Of a DNA stretch of 64,000 nucleotides, positions 51,428 to 61,822 are shown in pieces (positions within the stretch are counted from its first letter, which is position 1; the number at the start of each line of letters is the position of its first letter). The stretch lies in NCBI RefSeq assembly GCF_002094305.1, contig NZ_LWTX01000009.1, positions 124,001 to 188,000 of the forward strand, in the 5' to 3' direction. This DNA is from Prescottella equi. Lineage in GTDB: Bacteria > Actinomycetota > Actinomycetes > Mycobacteriales > Mycobacteriaceae. A program made the position numbers and the translations under genes. Under the pieces are notes generated by a model. That model did no database searches, was not told where the DNA came from, and saw only the letters and a list, made by a program, of their open reading frames with translations.

Positions 51428-52570
51428 GTGACGATCGACTTCACCGCCGAGCAGCAGGCCTTCGCGCAGGCCGTGGCGGCGTTCTGCCGCAAGGAGTGCG
51501 GCACTCGCGAGCAGCGTGACGCCCTCACCGGTCGCGGCGAACACAACCACAACCAAGACCTCTACCTGAAGATGGCCGACCTGGGCTGGCTGGGCATCAC
51601 GGTGCCCGAGGAGTACGGCGGTTCTGCCGGCACCGCAGTCGACATGTGCATTCTGCTGGAACAGGCGGCGCGGGGGATGGCGCCGATCGGCGGGGTTGGC
51701 CCCACGCTCATCACCGGCGCAGCGTACGCCAAGTTCGGCACCGACGCCCAGAAGGAGACCGTGCTCGGTGGCATCGTCCGGGGTGCATCCGAGTCGATCT
51801 CGATGTCCGAACCCGAGGCGGGCTCCGATGTGGGGAATCTCAGCTGCAAGGCCGAGAAGGTGTCCGGCGGCTGGCTGATCAACGGACAGAAGACGTGGTG
51901 TTCCAACGCGCATTTCGCCGAGAACATCCTGTTGGTGGCCCGAACCGATCGCACCGGATCGAAGCACGAGGGGTTGACGATGTTCCATCTGCCGGCCGAC
52001 ACGCCGGGACTGAAGATCAGCGGCATCGCAACGATGGGTGGCAAGGAGGTCAACGACCTCTATCTCACTGACGTGCTGCTCCCCGAGGACGCGGTGGTCG
52101 GCGAGGTGGGACAGGGATGGACGCAACTGATGACCGGCCTCAACATCGAACGCCTGATCCTGGGCGCCATGATGCTCGGCACGGCCCAGCGGGCATTCGA
52201 CGACGCGCTCGAATTCGTCACGCAGCGAAAGCAGTTCGGACGGCCGGTCGGAACCTTCCAGGCGCTGCGGCACCGTATCGCCGACCTCGCGACCGAGATC
52301 GAGTGCACCCGGCTACTGGTGTACAACACCGCGCGACTGGTCGACGACAACCCGACGAAGATGTTCCCGCGCGAGGCGTCCATGGTGAAGCTCAAGGCCA
52401 CGGAGACCGCGAAGAAGGTGGCCCTCGAGGGAATGCAGATGATGGGCGGGTACGGCTACGCCACCGAATTCGACATGGAGGGCCACGTCCGCAAGACCCT
52501 GGTCGCGTCGATCTACGGTGGTACCAACGAGATCCAGCGCGACATCATCGGCAAGACGTACGGGCTGTAG
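51428..52570 (+). CDS. Acyl-CoA dehydrogenase (IVD/LCAD-type active site)
   Basis: A 380-residue FAD acyl-CoA dehydrogenase. Signature 1 is SISMSEPEAGSDVGNLS and the C-terminal signature is QMMGGYGYATEFDMEGHVRKTLVASIYGGTNEIQRDIIGK. At the position of the usual catalytic Glu (YEGT) it has Gly (YGGT); Glu241 in NIERLILG instead matches the helix-G base of isovaleryl- and long-chain acyl-CoA dehydrogenases. That suggests branched or long substrates. GTG 51428 heads a transcript with GntR and the second MpaB-type gene. Confidence 0.92.
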   Translation: MTIDFTAEQQAFAQAVAAFCRKECGTREQRDALTGRGEHNHNQDLYLKMADLGWLGITVPEEYGGSAGTAVDMCILLEQAARGMAPIGGVGPTLITGAAYAKFGTDAQKETVLGGIVRGASESISMSEPEAGSDVGNLSCKAEKVSGGWLINGQKTWCSNAHFAENILLVARTDRTGSKHEGLTMFHLPADTPGLKISGIATMGGKEVNDLYLTDVLLPEDAVVGEVGQGWTQLMTGLNIERLILGAMMLGTAQRAFDDALEFVTQRKQFGRPVGTFQALRHRIADLATEIECTRLLVYNTARLVDDNPTKMFPREASMVKLKATETAKKVALEGMQMMGGYGYATEFDMEGHVRKTLVASIYGGTNEIQRDIIGKTYGL

Positions 52571-52578
52571 GGGGTGCC

Positions 52579-53259
52579 ATGGCTGCGCCGGTTCGGCCCA
52601 CGCGGCCCCTCCGCCGGACCCAACTCTCCGACGACGTGGCGGCGCACCTGCGTGGTGCCGTCATGTCGGGCCGGCTGCGGACCGGCGCATTCGTCCGCCT
52701 CGACGAGACCGCGGCCGAACTCGGGGTGAGCGTCACCCCGGTGCGGGAGGCGTTGCTGACGCTCCGGGGAGAGGGGATGGTCGAATCGGTCCCCAACCGT
52801 GGATACGTCGTCTCGCCGCTGGATCGAGACGACGTGTACGACATCTTCTGGCTGCAGGGCCGGATCACGGTGGAACTGGCGGTGCGTGCCTCCGGTTCGG
52901 CGGACGCCGACGACCTGGCGCGGCTCACCGATCTCAACGCGGTTCTCCACGACGCGGTCGGCGCGACCGATGCGGAGCGGATTGCCGAGGCCGAGTACGA
53001 GTTCCATCGCGAACTGTGCCGTATCGCGGGCGGCCCCAAGCTTGCCTGGTTCCTGGCCGGCGCGGCCCGGTACACGCCGCATCAGCTGTACGCGGCCGAC
53101 CCGGAGTGGGGTGCCCTCGCCGTGCGCGCCCACGCGGATCTGATCGCGGCGATCGCGGCCCGCGATGGTGCCGCGGTCGTGCGGCACACTCGGATCCAGT
53201 TCGACGACGCGGCCGACCGGCTCGTGGCGCACCTCGAGCGGAGCGGGATCTGGCAATGA
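52579..53259 (+). CDS. GntR family regulator (FCD subfamily)
   Basis: A 226-residue regulator: winged HTH TQLSDDVAAHLRGAVMSGRLRTGAFVRLDETAAELGVSVTPVREALLTL and an FCD effector domain with HRELCRIAGGPKL and a metal-site His in VRAHADLIAAIAARD. It starts eight bases after the acyl-CoA dehydrogenase stop and is followed after 37 bases by the second MpaB-type gene, so it sits inside the operon it probably controls. FCD domains commonly bind carboxylic acids or acyl-CoAs. Confidence 0.92.
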   Translation: MAAPVRPTRPLRRTQLSDDVAAHLRGAVMSGRLRTGAFVRLDETAAELGVSVTPVREALLTLRGEGMVESVPNRGYVVSPLDRDDVYDIFWLQGRITVELAVRASGSADADDLARLTDLNAVLHDAVGATDAERIAEAEYEFHRELCRIAGGPKLAWFLAGAARYTPHQLYAADPEWGALAVRAHADLIAAIAARDGAAVVRHTRIQFDDAADRLVAHLERSGIWQ

Positions 53260-53296
53260 CCGACCACCGTCCATCACCCGACGAAAGCGACGACCG

Positions 53297-54139
53297 ATGA
53301 CGATCGATGCCACCACGCGGCCGCGCCGCGCGCTCCCGGACTCCCTGGACCCGCCCGCCGGATCACTGGACCTCGCCGATTTCGTGGGCGAGTCCATGCT
53401 GTTGATCGGCGCCGGAGCCACCGTGTTGTTGCAGTTGGCGCTGCCGGGCGTCGGCCGTGGAGTCGCCGAGCACAGCTCGACCCTCGAGCGTCCCCTGGAC
53501 CGGTTGCGGACGACCATGACGTACGTGTACGCCGTCACCCTCGGCACTCCCGAGGAGAAGCAGGCGGTGGTGCGGCTGGTCAACAAGGCGCACGTCCCGG
53601 TGCGGTCGGAGCGGTACAACGCATTCGATCCCGAACTGCAGCTGTGGGTAGCGGCAACGTTGTACCGCAACGGTTCCGACATGTACCGCCGATTCTTCGG
53701 TGAACTCGCTGACGCCGACGCGGATCGGCTGTACCGACAGTCCGCGGTGTACGGGACGGCGCTGCAGGTCAGGGACGACATGTGGCCGGCCACCCGTGCC
53801 GAGTTCGACGCCTACTGGGACCGGATGATCGAGAGCGCGGAGGTCGACGACCAGGTGCGCGCGTACGTGCGCGGACTGCTCTCCGGCGGTAAGGCCCCGC
53901 TACCTGTCCGCTTGACGATGCCGCTGCAGCGCTTCTTCACGATCGGCCTGCTGCCGCCCCGGGTGCGGGACCAGTTCGCCCTGCCGTGGAGCCCGCGCGA
54001 TCAACGGCGATTCGATCGGCTCATGACCGTCCTGCCCGTCGTCTACCGGCGGGTGCCGCGACCGATACGGCAGGTGACAGCGACGTTCTACCTGTGGGAT
54101 ATGCGCCGGCGCCTTGCGGCACACCGGCATCTGATCTGA
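53297..54139 (+). CDS. DUF2236/MpaB-type heme oxygenase (second copy)
   Basis: A 280-residue DUF2236 protein of the more common bacterial type. It opens SLDLADFVGESMLLIGAGATVLLQLALPGVGRGVAEHS and has the family core PLDRLRTTMTYVYAVTLGTPEEKQAVVRLVNKAHVPVRS, with His in NKAHVPV the likely proximal heme ligand, then YNAFDPELQLWVAATLYRNG. It differs clearly from the copy at 48776, so the two are distant paralogues. It ends the plus-strand transcript of the locus and is convergent with the DUF4334 gene. ATG 53297. Confidence 0.88.
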   Translation: MTIDATTRPRRALPDSLDPPAGSLDLADFVGESMLLIGAGATVLLQLALPGVGRGVAEHSSTLERPLDRLRTTMTYVYAVTLGTPEEKQAVVRLVNKAHVPVRSERYNAFDPELQLWVAATLYRNGSDMYRRFFGELADADADRLYRQSAVYGTALQVRDDMWPATRAEFDAYWDRMIESAEVDDQVRAYVRGLLSGGKAPLPVRLTMPLQRFFTIGLLPPRVRDQFALPWSPRDQRRFDRLMTVLPVVYRRVPRPIRQVTATFYLWDMRRRLAAHRHLI

Positions 54140-54169
54140 GCATCGCCGTCGCGCACGGACGCTGCGGTG

Positions 54170-54646
54170 TCAGAGTGCGACGTCTCGCTCCAGCCCGAAC
54201 CAGAAGTGTTCGCCGCCGTCGAACACCAACGTGCCCTTGCCGTTCATGACGCCGATGACGGTGTCGTCGTCGACCTTCTTGAAGTGGTCGGACACCGGCA
54301 TGCCGTCGTAGACCATCGTCGCGGTCACCTCCCCGCGGAACACGACCTCCCACAGGCTGGCCTCGCCGTGCCCGGTTCCGATGTCGGAGAACAGCTGTCC
54401 GTCCTCGCTGCGGCACAGCAGAGGCTGCACGTCGGACTCGCTGGCGAATGCCTTGCCGTACCAATGCGCTCGACGGAGGAGCCCACTCGTGCGATGTCCG
54501 GTGTCGAAGTCGAAACCCCGCCAGCGGTACCCGATCAGATCCACGGGCCGACACGGGGCCAAGCGGTCCCAGATCGAATCGAGTTCCCGCGGATCGATCC
54601 GGTCGGTGCGCGCCCGCAGCGCGGCGACCTCGTCTCGTACGTTCAT
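54170..54646 (-). CDS. GXWXG/DUF4334 domain protein
   Basis: A 158-residue protein with an N-terminal GXWXG-type motif (LIGYRWRGFDFDTGH) and a C-terminal DUF4334 domain (ATMVYDGMPVSDHFKKVDDDTVIGVMNGKG, HFWFGLERD). The function of the family is not established. ATG 54646 overlaps the alcohol dehydrogenase stop by four bases, so it is coupled to that enzyme and likely acts with it, perhaps by binding a hydrophobic alcohol or aldehyde. Confidence 0.85.
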   Translation of the reverse strand: MNVRDEVAALRARTDRIDPRELDSIWDRLAPCRPVDLIGYRWRGFDFDTGHRTSGLLRRAHWYGKAFASESDVQPLLCRSEDGQLFSDIGTGHGEASLWEVVFRGEVTATMVYDGMPVSDHFKKVDDDTVIGVMNGKGTLVFDGGEHFWFGLERDVAL

Positions 54647-55773
54647 GCTCGTCCTCCGGTGTCGTTGTCCGCGAACGTGAGTACCGCCTTGACCACCTCT
54701 CCGGACCGTGTCGCGGCGATCGCGTCGTCGATCCGGTCGATCGGGAACGTTCGTACCAGCTTCTCGACCGGAAAGCGACCCTGACGCCACAGGTCGACGA
54801 GCATCGGCAGGAACGTCAGTGGATCGGCATCGCCCTCGATGACGCCGGTGAGGGTGCGCCCGTTCAGGAGATGGCTCTGGTCGATCGTGATGGGATTACG
54901 TCCGGGCAGTAACCCCAGTGTCGCGCAGACTCCGGGCGGGCGTAGCGAGGACAGTGCATGACGGACAACCTGTTCGGTTCCCACGGATTCCACTGCGAAA
55001 TCCACACCGCCACCGGACTCGCGGCGAACCGCCCGCCCGACGTCGTCGACGTCGACGGGCGACAGCGCCGCCGTCGCCCCCAGTTCCAGCGCCAGGGTTC
55101 GGCGGGCCGAGATCGGGTCCACGGCGATGACGTTCCCGCACCCGGCTACCCGCGCGGCCATGATCGCCGCCATCCCCACGGCGCCGAGCCCGAACACCGC
55201 GATCGCCGATCCGGGATCCGGGCGCAGGACGTTGAAGACGGTCCCGGCCCCGGTCTGGAGTCCGCAGCCGAGCGGACCGGCGAGCGCGACCGGCACGTCT
55301 GGGGGAAGGCGTACCGCGTTGCGGGCAGAGGCCACCGCGTGTGACGCCATCGAGGATTGACCGAACCAGTTGCCGTGTAGCGCAGTACCGTCGGTGCCGG
55401 TCAGCGTGGTGGTCCCGTCGAGCCGGGTTCCACCGTGGTTCAGGGCGGTTGCGTTCTCGCAGTAGGCCGCCCGCCCCCGGCCGCAGTTGCGGCAGGATCG
55501 GCACGAGTCGAAGCCGAGGACCACGGGGTCTCCCGGCGTGAGTCCGGCGACACCGACGCCGACGGCCTCGACGATCCCGGCACCCTCGTGGCCCAGAACC
55601 GCCGGAAGAGGGAACGGGACACCACCGTCTGCGGCCGTCAGGTCGGTGTGGCAGATGCCCACTCCCTGGATGCGCACCAGAATCTCGTCGTCGCGTATCT
55701 CGGGTACCCGGATGGGTTCGAGGCGGAGTGGTCCGCCGTGGGCGCGTAGCACCACTGCGGCCGCTCCGCTCAT
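54643..55773 (-). CDS. Zinc-dependent alcohol dehydrogenase (class III/aryl-alcohol type)
   Basis: A 376-residue MDR enzyme that oxidises a primary alcohol to an aldehyde with NAD+. The catalytic zinc site has GICHTDLTAADG and GHEGAGIVEAVG; the structural zinc Cys cluster is CRSCRNCGRGRAAYC. The Rossmann motif is VFGLGAVGMAAIMAARVAGC. It resembles mycobacterial AdhD/AdhE and aryl-alcohol dehydrogenases. Its start overlaps the tandem TetR stop by four bases, giving a three-gene operon regulator - dehydrogenase - DUF4334. Confidence 0.93.
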   Translation of the reverse strand: MSGAAAVVLRAHGGPLRLEPIRVPEIRDDEILVRIQGVGICHTDLTAADGGVPFPLPAVLGHEGAGIVEAVGVGVAGLTPGDPVVLGFDSCRSCRNCGRGRAAYCENATALNHGGTRLDGTTTLTGTDGTALHGNWFGQSSMASHAVASARNAVRLPPDVPVALAGPLGCGLQTGAGTVFNVLRPDPGSAIAVFGLGAVGMAAIMAARVAGCGNVIAVDPISARRTLALELGATAALSPVDVDDVGRAVRRESGGGVDFAVESVGTEQVVRHALSSLRPPGVCATLGLLPGRNPITIDQSHLLNGRTLTGVIEGDADPLTFLPMLVDLWRQGRFPVEKLVRTFPIDRIDDAIAATRSGEVVKAVLTFADNDTGGRA

Positions 55774-57032
55774 GCGTCGCTCGTCTCACCGAACAACGTC
55801 GCGAGCATCAGCTGCCGGACCCGGGCTTCATTGGCTGCGGTTGACTCGAAGTGCATCACCCGCCCGACGTCGAGTACCAGGCTGAGCGCCGCGTGGACGA
55901 GGAAGCGACATTCCGCGACGGACAGATCGGGCCGAGCCTCGCCGAGTAGCAGAGCCCATTCTTCGACATTGAGGCGCTGCGTGTTTCGCAGCGAGGTGCG
56001 CTCGGGCGCCGGCAGGCTCCCGATCTCCGCGAAGTACACGCTCATGAGCTCGGACTGGGCGAACGACAGACGCACGTAGACCTCGACCAGCGACTCGAGA
56101 GCCTGTCGGGGGGTGTCGGAATTGCCCAGTGCGGTGCTCACCGCGACGGCGAGTCGCTCCGCCGCGCGATGAAAGGTCGCTGCCAGCAGATCCGACTTGC
56201 TCGAGAAGTAGCGATACACCCCGGAGGCGTTGATACCCGCGGCCTGGCCGATGTCCTCGATGCTCACCTCGTGGTAGCCGCGCGCCTCGAAAAGCAGGAT
56301 GGCCTCGTTGAGCACGACTTCGCGCTTGTTGGCCAACGGGATTCCGGCGTTCCTCGGGTGGACTCCGGTGGATGGCGTCTCCGCGGGGAGTTCGGCGCGA
56401 GCGATCGATCGGCACGCGCCGAGCAGGAGTCGCTCGAGTCGCCGCGCCGGCAAGGCGGCCCGATGAACGGTGATGCTTCCGATCGCTCCGAGGATCGCGA
56501 CGCAGATCTGTACCGAGTCCCGGTGGGTGATGTCGGGCCTGATGTCCTCGAGCGTCGCGCCGATGCGACGGTTGACCGCTTCGACGGCTCCCCGGACCGC
56601 CGCCCTGTCCGGCGGTTCGAGATAGCGGCTCTCCCACCTATAGAGCCCGGCCGTGCGGCGATGGGCGACGGTGGTCCTGACCGCCGCGAGGATCTGGTGA
56701 TCGAGCCGATCGACGGGGTCGCCGACCACGTCGGCGTCGTCCTGTGCGACGGCATTCTCCAGGGCTTCGGCGAGATCGGTCGCGGCCTGCGAGAACAGTG
56801 CGTACTTGTTCGGGAAATGGCGGTACAGGGCAGGACCCGAGATACCGACGGCCGCGGCGATCTCGTCGATACTGACGCCGTGATAGCCGCGCTCGGTGAA
56901 GGCCTCGGCGGCCACCGCGGCGATCTGGGCCTTCCGGTTCTTCGGCCGGCGTCGAATCTCGCTGGTGGGCAGATGCTGCACGTCGATGCGAACGCGCCCA
57001 GTGCGGGATCCGGTCTTCGTCCGCTCCGTCAC
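55770..57032 (-). CDS. TetR-type regulator with two DNA-binding domains in tandem
   Basis: A 420-residue protein holding two TetR modules. The first HTH is KNRKAQIAAVAAEAFTERGYHGVSIDEIAAAVGISGPALYRHFPNK (about 32-77) with its own helical domain. The second is ANKREVVLNEAILLFEARGYHEVSIEDIGQAAGINASGVYRYFSSK (about 230-275) with another helical domain to the end. One chain thus has the content of a TetR dimer. GTG 57032 is chosen with GGAGG upstream; the frame continues open to 57635 without coding character. It heads an operon and is divergent from the nitronate monooxygenase gene, so it may control both. Confidence 0.9.
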   Translation of the reverse strand: MTERTKTGSRTGRVRIDVQHLPTSEIRRRPKNRKAQIAAVAAEAFTERGYHGVSIDEIAAAVGISGPALYRHFPNKYALFSQAATDLAEALENAVAQDDADVVGDPVDRLDHQILAAVRTTVAHRRTAGLYRWESRYLEPPDRAAVRGAVEAVNRRIGATLEDIRPDITHRDSVQICVAILGAIGSITVHRAALPARRLERLLLGACRSIARAELPAETPSTGVHPRNAGIPLANKREVVLNEAILLFEARGYHEVSIEDIGQAAGINASGVYRYFSSKSDLLAATFHRAAERLAVAVSTALGNSDTPRQALESLVEVYVRLSFAQSELMSVYFAEIGSLPAPERTSLRNTQRLNVEEWALLLGEARPDLSVAECRFLVHAALSLVLDVGRVMHFESTAANEARVRQLMLATLFGETSDA

Positions 57033-59071
<2,039 letters not shown>

Positions 59072-59337
59072 CGGAATTCGCATCCACTTCCGCCGCCCCT
59101 GGACCGGCCGCTACGTCGCGGAGACGAGGCTACTCGCGCGTGCGAAAAGCGCAGGAAGCGAACCGAGTCGGAGTGAACCTGGGGTTCCGGTCGCCACATC
59201 GCCGGCACGGTCGACCGCACGAGAATCGCAATTAACAAAACGAGCCTCGAAACCACTCAAACCATGTAATCTGCATCACATCGAACCATGGGTCCGGTCA
59301 GGTCGGGAGGACCCGCCACGCACGAGAGGAACCCTCG

Positions 59338-60936
59338 ATGGTCACTTCCGCTGCTGTGCCTGCCGCCTTGCTCGAGGCGCAGCGATCGCGTCGAACCAAC
59401 TGGAACAACCAGGTGGCCCGGCACGCTCGCATGATCCCGGATCGTCCGGCGCTGCGTTTCCAGGGCGCGTCGATCACGTGGTCGACGCTGCACGAGCGGG
59501 TCGAACGGCTCGCCGACGCGCTTTCCCGCCGGGGCGTCGAGTTCGGCGACCGGGTGCTGATCCTGATGTTGAACCGTCCCGAGTACCTCGAGGCCGTGCT
59601 GGCGGCCAACGCTCTCGGTGCGATCGCGGTCCCTGTGAACTTCCGCATGACCGTTCCCGAGGTGGCGTTCCTGGTGCGCGACAGCGGCGCCCGTGCTGTC
59701 GTCGCCGATACGACGCTGGCCCCGCTCGCCGCGGCCGTCCGGGCCGAGACCGGCAGTCTGGAGCTGTCCGTCACGGTCGGAGGGGAGACGACCGGCGACA
59801 CCCTCGGGTACGAGGAGCTGATCTCGGAGGTTGGCACTCCCCGCGTGCCCCTGGATGTTCCGGACGACACGCCGGCGCTCGTCATGTACACCTCCGGCAC
59901 CACCGGTCGACCCAAGGGTGCGGTGCTCACCCACAGCAACATGGAGGCGCAGGCGCTCACCTGTATCCGTGCGTTCCAGCTCAACCGCTCCGACGACATC
60001 GGGTTCTGCGCGTCGCCGATGTTCCACATCGCGGCGCTGGGGTCGATGGCCCCGAGCCTCATGCTGGGTCTCACCACCGTCATCTACCCAGTCGGCGCGT
60101 TCGATCCCGGCGCACTCCTCGACGTTCTCGAGGAGGAGCAGGTCACCACGCTGTTCCTCGTCCCGGTGCAGTGGCAGGCGGTATGCGCGGTGCAGCAGGC
60201 GCAACCGCGAAAGCTGAAGTTGCGCGGCATCTCCTGGGGTGCGGCGCCCGCCTCGGACACCGTGCTTCGGGCGATGGCCGAGACGTTCCCCGACGCGTCC
60301 AACGTCGCGGTGTTCGGGCAGACCGAGATGTCGCCGATCACCTGCGTGCTCGACGGTGACGACGCGCTGCGCAAGCTGGGTTCGGTCGGTCGGGTGATTC
60401 CGACCGTCCAGGCCCGGGTCGTGGACGACGACATGAACGACGTCGCCCCGGGCGCGGTGGGTGAGATCGTCTATCGCGGCCCGACGATGATGCTCGAATA
60501 CTGGCAGAACCCCGCCGCGACCGCGGATGCGTTCCACGGCGGATGGTTCCACTCCGGAGATCTGGTTCGAGTGGACGACGAGGGGTTCGTCTACGTGGTC
60601 GACCGCAAGAAGGACATGATCATCTCCGGTGGTGAGAACATCTACTGCGCCGAAGTGGAGAACGCGCTCTTCGCGCACCCGAAGATTCTCGAGGCGGCCG
60701 TGATCGGGCGCCCCGACCCCAAGTGGGGCGAGATCCCGGTGGCCGTCGTGGCACTTCGGCCGGATGCGGGTGGCGAACTCACTCTCGAGGAGTTGCAGCC
60801 GTTCCTGGACGAGCAACTGGCCCGGTACAAGCATCCCAAGGCTGTTGTCTGTGTGGAAGCGTTGCCGCGCAACGCGAGTGGAAAGGTCGTCAAGGGCGAT
60901 CTGCGGGGCGGGGCGTCGCCCGTCGTCCAGGGCTGA
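59338..60936 (+). CDS. fadD5: Fatty-acyl-CoA synthetase (FadD5-like)
   Basis: A 532-residue AMP-forming ligase. The A3 motif is MYTSGTTGRPKGAVLTH, A5 FGQTEMSPITCVL, A8 VDRKKDMIISGGENIYCAEVE, and the catalytic Lys is in NASGKVVKGDL. It directly precedes yrbEA-yrbEB-mceA, just as Rv0166 fadD5 precedes the mce1 genes in M. tuberculosis, so it probably activates imported or recycled fatty acids. ATG 59338 has GAGGAA upstream. The 266-base gap before it is A/T-rich near the gene and likely holds the operon promoter. Confidence 0.9.
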   Translation: MVTSAAVPAALLEAQRSRRTNWNNQVARHARMIPDRPALRFQGASITWSTLHERVERLADALSRRGVEFGDRVLILMLNRPEYLEAVLAANALGAIAVPVNFRMTVPEVAFLVRDSGARAVVADTTLAPLAAAVRAETGSLELSVTVGGETTGDTLGYEELISEVGTPRVPLDVPDDTPALVMYTSGTTGRPKGAVLTHSNMEAQALTCIRAFQLNRSDDIGFCASPMFHIAALGSMAPSLMLGLTTVIYPVGAFDPGALLDVLEEEQVTTLFLVPVQWQAVCAVQQAQPRKLKLRGISWGAAPASDTVLRAMAETFPDASNVAVFGQTEMSPITCVLDGDDALRKLGSVGRVIPTVQARVVDDDMNDVAPGAVGEIVYRGPTMMLEYWQNPAATADAFHGGWFHSGDLVRVDDEGFVYVVDRKKDMIISGGENIYCAEVENALFAHPKILEAAVIGRPDPKWGEIPVAVVALRPDAGGELTLEELQPFLDEQLARYKHPKAVVCVEALPRNASGKVVKGDLRGGASPVVQG

Positions 60937-61012
60937 GTGCGGGGTCCGGCGCCGCGCGGCAGGGGCGCGTCGTCAGGTCGAGGGTCGAAACGGAACTGGG
61001 GAGGGCCGGCGC

Positions 61013-61822
61013 ATGACCTACGAACTACCCCCCGCGAAGGGGCCGGTGCAGGACGTCGCGCTCCAGGGCGGGTACCTCATCGGCTTTTCCGTGCAGGCGA
61101 TGGTGTCGTTGGCCAGAGCTCTCCTTCGCGGTCGGCTGTCGCTCGAGGAGACCGTGAAGCAGACCCTGTTCATCGGCAGGGTCAGCACCGGTCCTTCTCT
61201 GCTGCTGATGGTGCCGATCGGTGTGTTCGTCGCGGTGTCGGTCGGTGAGCTCGCCGGGCGGATCGGTGCCGGCGGCTATTCCGGTGCGGTGGTGGCGTTC
61301 ATCATCGTCGGGCAGGCCTCCGCGCTGGTCTGCGCGCTGATGATGGCGGGGGTGGCCGGCTCGGCGATCTGCACGGATCTGGGCTCACGGAAGATCCGTG
61401 AGGAGATCGACGCCATGGAAGTCATGGGTATCGACGTGGTCGAACGGCTCGTCGCCCCGCGACTGCTGGCTGCCGTGGTGGTCTCGGTGGCGCTGTGTGC
61501 GATGGTGACCTTCGGTGGCGTGATGGCGTGCTACCTGTACCACATCTACGTCCAGCACCTGCCCGCCGGAACGTTCCTGGCGACATTCGGTCAATACGGC
61601 CGGACAGCGGATTTCGTGATGGCGCTCGTGAAAGCCGCGATCTTCGCTCTCACCTCTACGCTCGTCGCGACGTTCAAGGGGTTGCACGCGAAGGGTGGTC
61701 CGCGCGGTGTCGCCGACGCCGTCAACGAGGCCGTCGTGATCGCCTTCGCGCTCGTGTTCGTCGTGAACACCGCGTTGTCCGCGCTGTACACCGTGATCGT
61801 CCCGGCCGTGGGAGCGTATTGA
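61013..61822 (+). CDS. yrbEA: YrbE/MlaE-family ABC permease A of the mce locus
   Basis: A 269-residue MlaE-type permease with about five membrane helices: PSLLLMVPIGVFVAVSVGELA, SGAVVAFIIVGQASALVCALMMAG and C-terminal VIAFALVFVVNTALSALYTVIV. The coupling-helix signature EIDAMEVMGID is present. It pairs with YrbEB and an MceG ATPase encoded elsewhere to import lipids delivered by Mce proteins. Its stop and the next start share one base. Confidence 0.95.
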   Translation: MTYELPPAKGPVQDVALQGGYLIGFSVQAMVSLARALLRGRLSLEETVKQTLFIGRVSTGPSLLLMVPIGVFVAVSVGELAGRIGAGGYSGAVVAFIIVGQASALVCALMMAGVAGSAICTDLGSRKIREEIDAMEVMGIDVVERLVAPRLLAAVVVSVALCAMVTFGGVMACYLYHIYVQHLPAGTFLATFGQYGRTADFVMALVKAAIFALTSTLVATFKGLHAKGGPRGVADAVNEAVVIAFALVFVVNTALSALYTVIVPAVGAY

